Shown here in pieces: positions 1 through 7,439 of a stretch of 64,000 nt of DNA. The position numbers and the translations under genes were made by a program. Location: the NCBI RefSeq assembly GCF_030124375.1, contig NZ_JASKLS010000001.1, positions 124,001-188,000 of the forward strand, given 5' to 3'. Below the pieces are notes generated by a model, which saw only the letters and a list, made by a program, of their open reading frames with translations, had not been told where the DNA came from and searched no databases. Each line of letters opens with the position of its first letter. Position 1 is the first letter of the stretch. This DNA is from Sinorhizobium sp. 6-70 (GTDB lineage: Bacteria > Pseudomonadota > Alphaproteobacteria > Rhizobiales > Rhizobiaceae).

Positions 1-1
1 G

Positions 2-289
2 GAGGGCTTCGGTCTGACGCCATTGGAGGCCATGGCAAGTGGCGTCCCGGTGGTGGCTACCGACGTCGGTGCTTTCTCGGAGTTGATTGCCGGCGGCGTC
101 GAGGAAACTGGCGTTGTCATTCCGGCCGACGATGTGAACGCCATGGTCGACGGTGCCGCCGCCTTCATGGATGACCTGCCGAGATTGACGACCGCCGGCG
201 CCAATGGCCTGTCGCGGACCTCGGAGAGTTTCGCCATCGAAGGCGAAGCGCGGGCGATAGGCGCCATCTACGAAAGGCTCATGCGCTGA
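2..289 (+). CDS. lpsB: LPS core glycosyltransferase LpsB, C-terminal part
   Basis: Only the last 95 codons are present; the frame is open from the window edge. It begins with EGFGLTPLE, the EX7E signature that binds the nucleotide sugar in GT4-family retaining glycosyltransferases, followed by the usual GVPVVATDVG strand and a short C-terminal helix region. In Sinorhizobium the gene that converges on lpsE at this place is lpsB, a mannosyltransferase of the lipopolysaccharide core acting on the cytoplasmic face of the inner membrane. The name rests on that gene order and the family motif. The gene ends 15 bp from the end of the convergent lpsE. Confidence 0.8.
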   Translation, partial: EGFGLTPLEAMASGVPVVATDVGAFSELIAGGVEETGVVIPADDVNAMVDGAAAFMDDLPRLTTAGANGLSRTSESFAIEGEARAIGAIYERLMR

Positions 290-304
290 GCAGCACGAAA
301 AAGA

Positions 305-1327
305 CTACCGCTTCGAGGCGAAGAGCTTGAGGTAGGCGTCGGTGATGGCCTCCTTGGAAAATTGATTGATCAGTGTCTCGTGTCCGCGCTCCGCAAGGCT
401 TTTCCGCAGGGCATCGTCGTTGGCGATCCGCTCAATCGCATGCGCGAAACCGGCCGCATCCCCGATATCGACCATCAGGCCGTTTTCGCCATCGCGCATG
501 AACCATTGAGGCCCCTCCGAGCGGCTTGAGACAACCGGTGTTCCCTGCGCCCATGCCTCCAGAATGACATTGCCGAGTGGCTCGTGGCTCGAAGCCATCA
601 CGAATATATCGGCTGCCGCGAGGAAGGGCCTCGTGTCCTTCTGCCATCCGGCGAAGCGCACTCTGGCGGCGATGCCAAGATCGCTTGCAAGCTTGCGAAG
701 GTTGTCGCCCTCCTCACCATCACCAAGCAGCCAGAGGTAAGCGCCCGGCACCTTGGCGATCGCTTGGATCAACGTGTGGAACCCCTTGCGTTCGACAAAG
801 CGCCCCATCGACATGACGACCGGGGCCCCGTCCGGTGTGTCGAGCGTTGCCCGGGCGACCGGATCGACGCGCTCAGTGCTGGTGAAATTCGAGATGATCT
901 CGATATCCCGCCTCCAGCCGAGCTTGCGGACATGCTCGGCAATCCCTGGCGTATTGCAGACGAGGCAGTCGGTGTTGCGGAAATAGTCGAGGCGTGGCGG
1001 GTAATCGCCGAGCCGGGAGATCTTGATGCATCCCTTGTAGGCCGGCATCAGTTCGCTGGCGCGCGGTGCCCAGGCCATCAGGGCGTTCGGCCTGTCGCGC
1101 CTCGCCATGTGCATCACCCTACGCGGCAGGAGCAGGCGATCCAGCGATAGGTTCCGGAAGTGGCTTTCCACGATCTTGGTCGCGCCTTCGATCTCCGGGC
1201 GCCAAAGACGGCGCGGCCGTATGACGGACGTCTGCTCCACACCGCGTTCGGCAAGCGCGTTGACGAGATGAACGAAGAAACGCTCGGCGCCGCCATCCTT
1301 GCCAAAATGGAAGTGCATGACCTTCAT
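305..1327 (-). CDS. lpsE: LPS core glycosyltransferase LpsE (GT4 family)
   Basis: A 340-residue GT4-type glycosyltransferase. The N-terminus MKVMHFHFGKDGGAERFFV is the glycine-rich acceptor-side loop of the GT-B fold, and HEPLGNVILEAWAQG near residue 245 carries the EX7E donor-sugar motif. It very likely adds a sugar to the LPS core at the inner membrane. Its start ATG overlaps the lpsD stop by four bases (ATGA), so the two are translationally coupled. It is clearly a paralogue of lpsD upstream, with nearly the same first 20 residues. Which of the two tandem copies is called lpsE follows the known Sinorhizobium order lpsB-lpsE-lpsD-lpsC. Confidence 0.85.
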   Translation of the reverse strand: MKVMHFHFGKDGGAERFFVHLVNALAERGVEQTSVIRPRRLWRPEIEGATKIVESHFRNLSLDRLLLPRRVMHMARRDRPNALMAWAPRASELMPAYKGCIKISRLGDYPPRLDYFRNTDCLVCNTPGIAEHVRKLGWRRDIEIISNFTSTERVDPVARATLDTPDGAPVVMSMGRFVERKGFHTLIQAIAKVPGAYLWLLGDGEEGDNLRKLASDLGIAARVRFAGWQKDTRPFLAAADIFVMASSHEPLGNVILEAWAQGTPVVSSRSEGPQWFMRDGENGLMVDIGDAAGFAHAIERIANDDALRKSLAERGHETLINQFSKEAITDAYLKLFASKR

Positions 1328-2355
1328 CGCCGCGCCGCACCTCTGGAGAAGAGTTCGAGATAGGCATCGGTGATCGCCTGCTCGGAAAAGCGCGTGCGCA
1401 AGGTTTCGCGGCCGCCGGCACTTAATCTTTCCCGAAGCTCCGGGCCGTCACGCAGCCGGCGGATTGCATTTGCCAGACCCTCGTCGTCGCCGCGGTCCAC
1501 CATGAGCGCGTCGACTTCGTCCGTCATCACCCAGGATGGTCCCTCCGCGCGGGAGGAGATCGTCGCCTTGCCCGCGCCCCAGCCTTCGAAGCACACGTTG
1601 CCGAGTGGCTCATGCGAAGAATTGATGACGAAGACGTCACCGGCCGCGAGGTAGCCGTAGGCATTGGTCTGCCAGCCTGCAAAACGGACGCGATCGCGCA
1701 GCCCCAACTCGTCCGTCAGAGCTTCGAGCCGCTCGCGCTCCGGTCCATCGCCTACGAGCCAAAGATGGGCGCCGTCGACCTTCTTGACCGCGCGGATGAG
1801 CCCGTCGAAGCCCTTGCGCTTGACGAACCGCCCCATGCCGACGACCACGAATGCGTCGGCCGGCGTCTGCATCTCCTTGCGCGCGATCGGAGCGACCGGT
1901 ATCGCACGGGTGAAATTCGCGATGACTTCAATGCCGCGTTTCCATCCGAGTTCGCGAACCTTCGCGGCCATGTCCGGGGTGATGCAAACCAGCGTCTCGA
2001 CATTGGTGTAGTAGCCGAGATGCTCGGGATAATCGCCGAGGCGAGAGATGCGCATGGCGTCCTTGTATGCCGGCATGAAACGGCTCGCCCGCAACTGCCA
2101 CGCCATGATGACGTCGGGCCGGAAATCGCGAAGGATGCGCCGCATCCGCCACTGCAGAAGGAATCGCGAAAGCGATATCCTGCGGAAGACACCTTCGTAG
2201 ACTGTCGCGCTGCCTTCGATATCCTCGCGCCAACTGCGGCCGGGGCGGATGAGCACCCGTTGTTCGACGCCCCTGTCATGCAAGGCATTGACGAGGTTGA
2301 CGAAGAATCGTTCTGCCCCGCCTTCCTTCCCGAAGTGAATATGCATGACCTTCAT
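1324..2355 (-). CDS. lpsD: LPS core glycosyltransferase LpsD (GT4 family)
   Basis: A 343-residue GT-B fold glycosyltransferase, paralogous to lpsE. It starts MKVMHIHFGKEGGAERFFV and has the EX7E motif in EPLGNVCFEGWGAG. The role is sugar transfer during LPS core assembly. It lies 41 bp downstream of lpsC and overlaps lpsE by four bases, so lrp-lpsC-lpsD-lpsE reads as one minus-strand operon. Donor and acceptor sugars cannot be read from the sequence. Confidence 0.85.
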   Translation of the reverse strand: MKVMHIHFGKEGGAERFFVNLVNALHDRGVEQRVLIRPGRSWREDIEGSATVYEGVFRRISLSRFLLQWRMRRILRDFRPDVIMAWQLRASRFMPAYKDAMRISRLGDYPEHLGYYTNVETLVCITPDMAAKVRELGWKRGIEVIANFTRAIPVAPIARKEMQTPADAFVVVGMGRFVKRKGFDGLIRAVKKVDGAHLWLVGDGPERERLEALTDELGLRDRVRFAGWQTNAYGYLAAGDVFVINSSHEPLGNVCFEGWGAGKATISSRAEGPSWVMTDEVDALMVDRGDDEGLANAIRRLRDGPELRERLSAGGRETLRTRFSEQAITDAYLELFSRGAARR

Positions 2356-2396
2356 GGATTACCTTTCGAGGCTTCGGTCACGCTTCCCGGACTTAA

Positions 2397-3209
2397 CTAG
2401 TGGGAAAGCGCGTCGTCGGTATTCGGCCGTGCCTTGAGAGCGTGCCTTTGATAGATCTTGGCCGCCGTCAGAAAAGCGTAGACCGCTCCGGTCATCGCCT
2501 CGATGAATCCCGGCAGGCCACAGCGCCAAAGGCCGTTGCGAAAATACAGGCGATAAAAGTAGAGCGGCGGACCGAAGATGAGCTTGTAGGACCTGGGCGG
2601 CTTGCCGGCTTCGAACTGTTGGTCGGCTTTCAGGCTCGAATACTTGTTTTCCTTGAGGATCTGCTCATCCATCACCAGAGGGCGGAAATGAAGAAGGCTG
2701 CCGGAGCGGGCATTGTCAACCTTGCCATCCGGTACGATGCCCTCATGTACCTTCTGGCTGAGATCGTATCGCCCCCTGCCCCGGCGGATCAGGCGCAGGT
2801 TCCGCCGCTCATGCACCTGCACCGGCGTGTATCCATAGCCAATCAGATAGGGGCGACGCGCGACGCGCCAGCCCACCGTATCGGCGGGGGCTTGGAGAAG
2901 ATCCGGCAGCAATTTGCGCAGCGGCGCATCCAGCCGTTCGTCCGCATCGATGTTGAAGCACCAGGGCTGGCTGCATTGCTCCAGAGCGAACTGTTTCTGC
3001 CCCGCATAGCCATGCCACGGCTCATACATGAAGCGGATCGGCCAACCTTTGTCGATGTAGGACTGCACCAGGGTCGCCGTGCCGTCGGTCGAGCCGGAAT
3101 CCACGATGACGATCTCGGCGCATTGATCGAGGCTTTCGATGCAATTGCCCAGATAGCCCTCTTCATTGAGGCAGATGATGAAAGCGGAAAGCGGAAGCTT
3201 GGAGGTCAC
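2397..3209 (-). CDS. lpsC: LPS core glycosyltransferase LpsC (GT2 family)
   Basis: A 270-residue GT2 (GT-A fold) glycosyltransferase. N-terminal NEEGYLGNCIESL is followed by IVIVDSGSTDGT, the nucleotide-binding strand, and by NIDADERL with the metal-binding DAD. A hydrophobic stretch close to the C-terminus (around residues 225-250) probably seats it on the inner membrane. It resembles WaaE/KdtX beta-glycosyltransferases of LPS cores. It is the first lps gene after the Lrp-type regulator, with a gap of 144 bp and no visible terminator. Confidence 0.85.
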   Translation of the reverse strand: MTSKLPLSAFIICLNEEGYLGNCIESLDQCAEIVIVDSGSTDGTATLVQSYIDKGWPIRFMYEPWHGYAGQKQFALEQCSQPWCFNIDADERLDAPLRKLLPDLLQAPADTVGWRVARRPYLIGYGYTPVQVHERRNLRLIRRGRGRYDLSQKVHEGIVPDGKVDNARSGSLLHFRPLVMDEQILKENKYSSLKADQQFEAGKPPRSYKLIFGPPLYFYRLYFRNGLWRCGLPGFIEAMTGAVYAFLTAAKIYQRHALKARPNTDDALSH

Positions 3210-3353
3210 GCCGCTGCCTTTTCAAGCTGTTTGCGAAATGATCCGGCCCGGCCTACGAAACATTCCGGTACTTTCCCCAAGCGGGAGCGTGTTTTCACGA
3301 GTACTTTTCCTACAGGGGCCGCAAGCTCAATGCGGCGAGTGCCGGCCGCGCGG

Positions 3354-3824
3354 CTAGATTTCCACTTGGCACGCGTCCTTCACTTGGCGGATCGTCAGCA
3401 TCGTGCGCACCGTATCGACATTGTCAGTTGCCGTCAGTTCCTCAATAACGAAATCCTGGAAGCTCGCAAGGTTCTCGGCCACGCACTGCAGCAGAAAGTC
3501 GGATTCGCCCGAGACCATCCATGCCTCACGGACGAGCGGCCATGAAGCGGTGCGGGCGGCGAATGCTTTCAGGTTTGCGTCCGATTGATGCTTGAGGCCG
3601 ACCATGCAGAAGGCAACAAGGTCGTAGCCGAGCGCCGACGCGTTCAGGAGTGCGCGGTAGCCGCGAATGACACCCGCCTCCTCCAGCTTGCGCACGCGGC
3701 GCAGACAAGGGGGCGCCGAAATGCCCACGCGCTCGGCGAGCTCGACATTCGTCATCCGGCCGTTGCTCTGCAGTTCGCGCAGTATTTTCATATCGATGGC
3801 ATCGAGCTCGACGCGTATGACCAT
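3354..3824 (-). CDS. lrp3: Lrp/AsnC family transcriptional regulator
   Basis: 156 residues. An N-terminal winged helix-turn-helix (LDAIDMKILRELQSNGR, then VELAERVGISAPPCLRRVRKLE) is followed by a RAM effector domain with the typical GESDFLLQCVAENLASFQDF segment. This is the full length of the family. It heads the lps operon; in Sinorhizobium meliloti the equivalent gene is called lrp3, and I recall that LsrB, encoded 1.7 kb away here, activates lrp3-lpsCDE. The effector is not evident from the sequence. An alternative is simple autoregulation with no direct role in LPS control. Confidence 0.85.
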   Translation of the reverse strand: MVIRVELDAIDMKILRELQSNGRMTNVELAERVGISAPPCLRRVRKLEEAGVIRGYRALLNASALGYDLVAFCMVGLKHQSDANLKAFAARTASWPLVREAWMVSGESDFLLQCVAENLASFQDFVIEELTATDNVDTVRTMLTIRQVKDACQVEI

Positions 3825-4435
3825 TGCCTAGCATCCCCTTTCTTCATCGGCCTTCGAAGAGGCCTTATTTGCCCGCCAGCAGGATCGTAGACAGGACCAG
3901 GCAGCCCTTGCTGCAACTGCCCTGGCGAAATGTTGCGCCAGTCGCCACCTCAAATCCGCAGGTGGGACGATAGCGCCGTCACCACGAATGCGACAGGTCT
4001 ACCATTCCTGCAAGCGGCTAATTTCGTTTCGGTGAGTAGCATGCAACCCGACGCCAAAACGAGAGCACTCACTGCCGCATGCACAAAAAGCTTCGTTGGA
4101 CGTCTCCTGAGAAACCGAGCGAAAACAATCGTGGTTTCTAGGGGCGGTCGCGTCGTCGACACGTTGGAAATCTCCTCCGGGAGGGAGGCAATGTAAATAA
4201 AGCGGGTTACCGTTGCGGCGGAATAGCACACCGTGGTCGGCCGAACCGTTGAAAACGATGCAAAAATGCCCGATCTGGTGCCAAAACGCTGGCTATGGCC
4301 CAAGCACTTGTGTGTATCGGCGGCCGTACTCTTGAAAGTACGAGCGGTGAATACCTAAAGTAAGGCGATATTTTGCCAGTAACCACGGAACCGGATGATG
4401 CTGAGTCGGCTCTCCGGCCTTTTAAGGACACGTTC
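3825..4435. other. Intergenic region between lrp3 and trxB
   Basis: About 610 bp between divergent genes. It must hold the promoter of the lrp3-lps operon, where LsrB is expected to bind, and that of trxB. The only coding candidate is the small plus-strand frame at 4041-4196. A short inverted repeat CGTACT-N5-AGTACG lies around 4325-4341, about 95 bp before the trxB start, and could be a regulatory site. I see no RNA gene or mobile element. Confidence 0.5.
4041..4196 (+). CDS. Possible small basic protein, 51 residues
   Basis: An ATG preceded by GGTGAG at good spacing opens a 51-codon frame, rich in Arg and Lys (SFVGRLLRNRAKTIVVSRGG near the middle), ending at TAA. No signal peptide, membrane segment or known domain is visible. 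The frame stays open upstream to about 3930, but without a better ribosome binding site. It sits in the promoter-bearing gap between lrp3 and trxB. It could equally be a chance open frame in GC-rich DNA; the support is only the Shine-Dalgarno-like site. Confidence 0.25.
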   Translation: MQPDAKTRALTAACTKSFVGRLLRNRAKTIVVSRGGRVVDTLEISSGREAM

Positions 4436-5410
4436 ATGACCGCCCGCCATACCAAAGTGCTGATCATCGGCTCCGGCCCTGCTGGCTACACTGCGGCGAT
4501 CTATACGGCACGCGCCATGCTTTCGCCGGTGCTGATTGCAGGCATGGAACAGGGCGGCCAATTGATGATCACCACCGACGTGGAGAACTATCCCGGCTAC
4601 GCCGATCCGGTCCAGGGGCCCTGGATGATGGAACAGATGCTGAAGCAGGCGACGCACGTCGGCGCAGAGATCGTCAATGACCTTGTGACCGATGTCGATC
4701 TCTCCGTCCGCCCCTTTCGCATCAAGACCGATAGCGGCAACGACTGGACCGCGGACGCATTGATCATCGCCACCGGCGCCAAGGCGAAGTGGCTCGGCAT
4801 CGAAACCGAGCCGACCTTCATGGGCTTCGGCGTTTCGGCATGCGCTACCTGTGACGGTTTCTTCTATCGGAACAAGGATGTCATCGTCGTCGGCGGCGGC
4901 AATTCCGCCGTGGAAGAAGCGCTCTACCTTTCGAATCTGGCAAAAACCGTCACCGTCGTTCACCGCCGCGACGCGTTCCGGGCGGAAAAGATCCTTCAGG
5001 AGCGTCTTTTCGCCAAGCCGAACGTGAGGGTCATCTGGGATCACGAGGTGATAGAATATCTCGGTACGCCCGCAAAGCCGCCAATGCCCGCTTCGGTCAA
5101 CGGCGTGAAGCTTCGCAACACCAAGACGGGCGAAACCACGGATATGGTCACCGATGGCGTTTTCGTCGCGATTGGCCACGCGCCGGCGGTGGAGTTGTTC
5201 AAGGGCAAGCTTCGGCAGAAGCCGAACGGCTATCTCTGGACCGCGCCGGATTCGACGGCGACCGATGTCGCAGGCGTGTTTGCTGCTGGTGATGTCACCG
5301 ACGACGTCTACCGACAGGCGGTCACGGCCGCTGGCATGGGCTGCATGGCGGCCCTTGAGGCGGAGAAATATCTGGCGGGTCATATGCCCGTCGCAATTGC
5401 AGCCGAATAG
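4436..5410 (+). CDS. trxB: Thioredoxin-disulfide reductase TrxB
   Basis: 324 residues when started at the ATG at 4436, which follows AAGGACACGTTC; a longer frame from a TTG at 4373 has no ribosome site. The FAD-binding GSGPAGYTAA lies at residues 12-21, the redox pair CATC at 136-139, the NADPH-binding GGGNSAVEEA after it, and the C-terminal FAD motif ending in AAGDVTDD. The cytoplasmic enzyme reduces thioredoxin with NADPH. It is followed by lsrB about 100 bp downstream, a redox-sensing regulator, which makes functional sense. No strong terminator separates them. Confidence 0.95.
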   Translation: MTARHTKVLIIGSGPAGYTAAIYTARAMLSPVLIAGMEQGGQLMITTDVENYPGYADPVQGPWMMEQMLKQATHVGAEIVNDLVTDVDLSVRPFRIKTDSGNDWTADALIIATGAKAKWLGIETEPTFMGFGVSACATCDGFFYRNKDVIVVGGGNSAVEEALYLSNLAKTVTVVHRRDAFRAEKILQERLFAKPNVRVIWDHEVIEYLGTPAKPPMPASVNGVKLRNTKTGETTDMVTDGVFVAIGHAPAVELFKGKLRQKPNGYLWTAPDSTATDVAGVFAAGDVTDDVYRQAVTAAGMGCMAALEAEKYLAGHMPVAIAAE

Positions 5411-5516
5411 AAGCTGCGAATCGGGGCGCGCGCCGTAAGGCGCCGCGTCCCGCGTGGGAACAGATGCATCAGCCACAACCGGAGGACGACCAGCCAGTCC
5501 CCCGGGGTGGTCGTTT

Positions 5517-6425
5517 ATGGGGGCTTTCATGTCGTTAGACTGGGATAAACTGCGCATATTTCATGCGGCGGCCGAGGCAGGCTCGTTCACGCACGCGGCA
5601 GACAAACTCCATCTTTCGCAATCAGCCATCAGCCGTCAGGTCAGTTCGCTCGAACAGGACGTCGGCATCAAGCTGTTTCATCGCCACGCGCGCGGTCTGA
5701 TCCTCACGGAACAGGGCGAGATCCTCTACCGCACCGCGCACGAGGTGCTGATGAAGCTCGAGAGCGTCAAGGTGCAACTGACCGAGACGACCGACAAGCC
5801 AACCGGTAAGCTGCGCATCACCACCACGGTCGGCCTCGGCCAGGGTTGGTTGACCGACAAGATACAGGAGTTCATGTCGCTGCATCCGGACGTGCAGGTC
5901 CAGCTCATCCTCGACAACGAAGAGCTCGACGTGAACATGCGGCACGCCGATTGCGCGATCCGGCTGCGCCAGCCGCAGCAGTCGGATCTGATCCAGCGCA
6001 AGCTCTTCACGGTGCACATGCATGTCTATGCCGCTCCCTCCTACATCAACAAATACGGTGAGCCCCAATCCGTCGGGGATCTGGACAATCACCGCATCAT
6101 CACTTTCGGTGAGCCGGCGCCCAACTACCTGCTCGATGTGAACTGGCTGGAGATCGCCGGACGCGATCACGACAATCCGCGTATCTCGCATCTGCAGATC
6201 AACAGCCAGACGTCGATCAAGCGCGCATGCCTGCTCGGTATCGGCATTGCCATGCTTCCCGATTACATTGTCGGCCGCGACCCGGGGCTGATTCAGCTTC
6301 CGATCAGTGCGGACATCCCCTCCTTCGATACCTATTTCTGCTATCCCGACGAAATGAAGAACGCGGCGAAGCTGAAAGTCTTCCGTGACTATATCGTTGC
6401 CAAGGCGCGCAACTGGAATTTCTAA
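5517..6425 (+). CDS. lsrB: LysR-type redox regulator LsrB (VtlR family)
   Basis: 302 residues from the ATG at 5517, preceded by GGGGTGG; a second ATG at 5529 is also possible. The N-terminal winged helix (FHAAAEAGSFTHAADKLHLS, then QSAISRQVSSLEQ) is followed by a LysR substrate-binding domain. With the 5517 start the three cysteines fall at 146, 238 and 275. I recall Cys146 and Cys275 among the redox-active residues reported for S. meliloti LsrB, which supports this start. LsrB controls LPS genes, oxidative stress responses and symbiosis; the Brucella relative VtlR activates an AbcR sRNA. Both target types lie on either side of it here: lrp3-lpsCDE upstream and two AbcR genes downstream. Confidence 0.9.
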   Translation: MGAFMSLDWDKLRIFHAAAEAGSFTHAADKLHLSQSAISRQVSSLEQDVGIKLFHRHARGLILTEQGEILYRTAHEVLMKLESVKVQLTETTDKPTGKLRITTTVGLGQGWLTDKIQEFMSLHPDVQVQLILDNEELDVNMRHADCAIRLRQPQQSDLIQRKLFTVHMHVYAAPSYINKYGEPQSVGDLDNHRIITFGEPAPNYLLDVNWLEIAGRDHDNPRISHLQINSQTSIKRACLLGIGIAMLPDYIVGRDPGLIQLPISADIPSFDTYFCYPDEMKNAAKLKVFRDYIVAKARNWNF

Positions 6426-6596
6426 CGTTTGCTTCAGTTGCTTGAATTGTGGGCAATTGCTCAGTGAAGCCGTAAATAATTGTTTTAAAAACACATATTC
6501 TGACGCGGAAGAAGACGTCCGAAGGCTGGGGGCATTGTGCGCCGCAAAAATGTGCAGGAATGCGCGCACGACATGGCTGTCATGCATATTAAATGA

Positions 6597-6625
6597 TTGC
6601 TGTGCGCCCAAAAAAACAGCATACC
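6597..6625 (+). promoter_or_regulatory. Promoter of the first AbcR sRNA
   Basis: TTGCTG at 6597-6602 and CATACC at 6620-6625 with a 17-bp spacer fit a sigma-70 promoter. The expected start near 6632 gives a transcript of about 119 nt up to the terminator. Its location matches the promoter of the second copy, 205 bp further on. Confidence 0.6.
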
Positions 6626-6631
6626 AAACCC

Positions 6632-6750
6632 AGCTGATGCATCTTTGGTGGCTTCTCCTCCCAGTGCCACCGCAGCAGCTGTTCCCCTCTGGAGGTTCTT
6701 ATTACCTTCACAACTACAAGGGCCCAAGTTTTCTTGCGGCCCTCTTTTTT
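6632..6750 (+). ncRNA. abcR1: AbcR-family trans-acting sRNA, first copy
   Basis: The RNA carries CTCCTCCCAG (an anti-Shine-Dalgarno loop), the conserved CCGCAGCAGCTGTTCCCCTC block, CTTCACAACT, and a Rho-independent terminator with stem AGGGCC/GGCCCT and a T-run at 6744-6751. The same blocks recur in the second copy. AbcR RNAs are Hfq-dependent repressors of ABC-transporter mRNAs in Rhizobiales. In S. meliloti they lie in tandem between the LysR gene (lsrB) and an ArsR-like gene, exactly as here. The copy next to lsrB, about 120 nt long, fits AbcR1 (SmrC16) as I remember its length and spacing; numbering of the two copies is less sure than the family. Confidence 0.85.
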
Positions 6751-6801
6751 TGCCCGCCGTTTGCCCACAGCCATCAGTTGAGAAAAACGCGAGACAAGCT
6801 A

Positions 6802-6830
6802 TTGAAAGCCGCCTTCGCGCTCCCCATATG
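6802..6830 (+). promoter_or_regulatory. Promoter of the second AbcR sRNA
   Basis: TTGAAA at 6802-6807 and CATATG at 6825-6830 with a 17-bp spacer. Initiation near 6837 gives a transcript of about 116 nt. In Brucella the corresponding abcR2 promoter is activated by VtlR, the LsrB relative, so an LsrB site just upstream is plausible but not identified here. Confidence 0.6.
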
Positions 6831-6836
6831 CCTTTT

Positions 6837-6952
6837 GGCTGATGCGTATGGCGGCATTCTCCTCCCAGCCGCCGCAGCAGCTGTTCCCCTCTGGAGGTTT
6901 TGAAACCTTCACAACTGTAAGGGCCCAAGTTCTCTTGTGGCCCTCTTTTTTT
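6837..6952 (+). ncRNA. abcR2: AbcR-family trans-acting sRNA, second copy
   Basis: This copy shares with the first the 5' start GCTGATGC, CTCCTCCCAG, GCCGCAGCAGCTGTTCCCCT, CTTCACAACT and the terminator GGGCC-loop-GGCCCTC followed by T7. It differs mainly just after the start and in the terminator loop. The 5' regions, which include the target-pairing loop, are similar, so target sets probably overlap. Each gene has its own promoter and terminator, so the two can be expressed under different conditions. Confidence 0.85.
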
Positions 6953-7044
6953 GCCTTGAAACAGCGTGATTTCCGATCGCCTCCCGACGATTGCCCTCTG
7001 CTTCCTTGAGATCACGGGCATGTGATTTGTATATCTAAGGTTCG

Positions 7045-7058
7045 CGATACATATATCG
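7045..7058. promoter_or_regulatory. Palindrome before the ArsR gene, possible operator
   Basis: CGATACATATATCG is an interrupted palindrome (CGATA/TATCG) ending 26 bp before the ATG of the ArsR-type gene, in an AT-rich stretch where the -10 region should lie. ArsR regulators commonly bind such sites in their own promoters. The assignment is inferred from position and symmetry only. Confidence 0.4.
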
Positions 7059-7083
7059 ATAAAACTAGGTACGGCGATTTACG

Positions 7084-7374
7084 ATGGATAAAGACGAAAT
7101 CCTGAAGGCATTGGCGCATCCGGCCCGCATGGACATCCTCACATGGCTGAAGGAGCCACAGGTGCATTTTTCCGGTCAGGAGCACCCTCTTGAGATGGGA
7201 GTCTGCGCCGGGCAGTTCGAGCGTTGCGGACTGTCGCAATCGACCGTGTCATCTCACCTTGCCGTGCTGCAGCGCGCCGGCTTGGTGACGACCCGCCGTG
7301 TTGGTCAGTGGGTCTTTTACAAGCGCAACGAGGAAACGATCGCCGAGTTCCTCAAGGCTATCGGCAGCCTTTGA
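7084..7374 (+). CDS. ArsR-family transcriptional regulator
   Basis: 96 residues, essentially one winged helix: KALAHPARMDILTWL, then CGLSQSTVSSHLAVLQRAGLV as recognition helix and VGQWVFYKRN as wing. Cys41 and Cys48 (CAGQFERC) lie directly before the recognition helix; this is not the ELCVCDL metal motif of ArsR/SmtB, so a thiol- or electrophile-sensing switch is possible. The Old Yellow Enzyme gene starts 65 bp downstream on the same strand and is the probable target. In S. meliloti the gene at this place is an uncharacterised ArsR-like regulator. Confidence 0.85.
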   Translation: MDKDEILKALAHPARMDILTWLKEPQVHFSGQEHPLEMGVCAGQFERCGLSQSTVSSHLAVLQRAGLVTTRRVGQWVFYKRNEETIAEFLKAIGSL

Positions 7375-7439
7375 CGCCATTTTTCCTCCCCAAGTCTCAC
7401 CTCCTCCCAAGTCTCAACCGAAACGGAAAGGACACTTTC

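Noticed and set aside
5423..5450. GC-rich hairpin after trxB as a terminator
   Set aside because: Inverted GC segments are present but there is no T-run and the pairing is imperfect.
6385..7021. Open frames on both strands over the AbcR region
   Set aside because: They cross the sRNA promoters and terminators, have no ribosome sites and encode low-complexity sequence caused by the repeated RNA.
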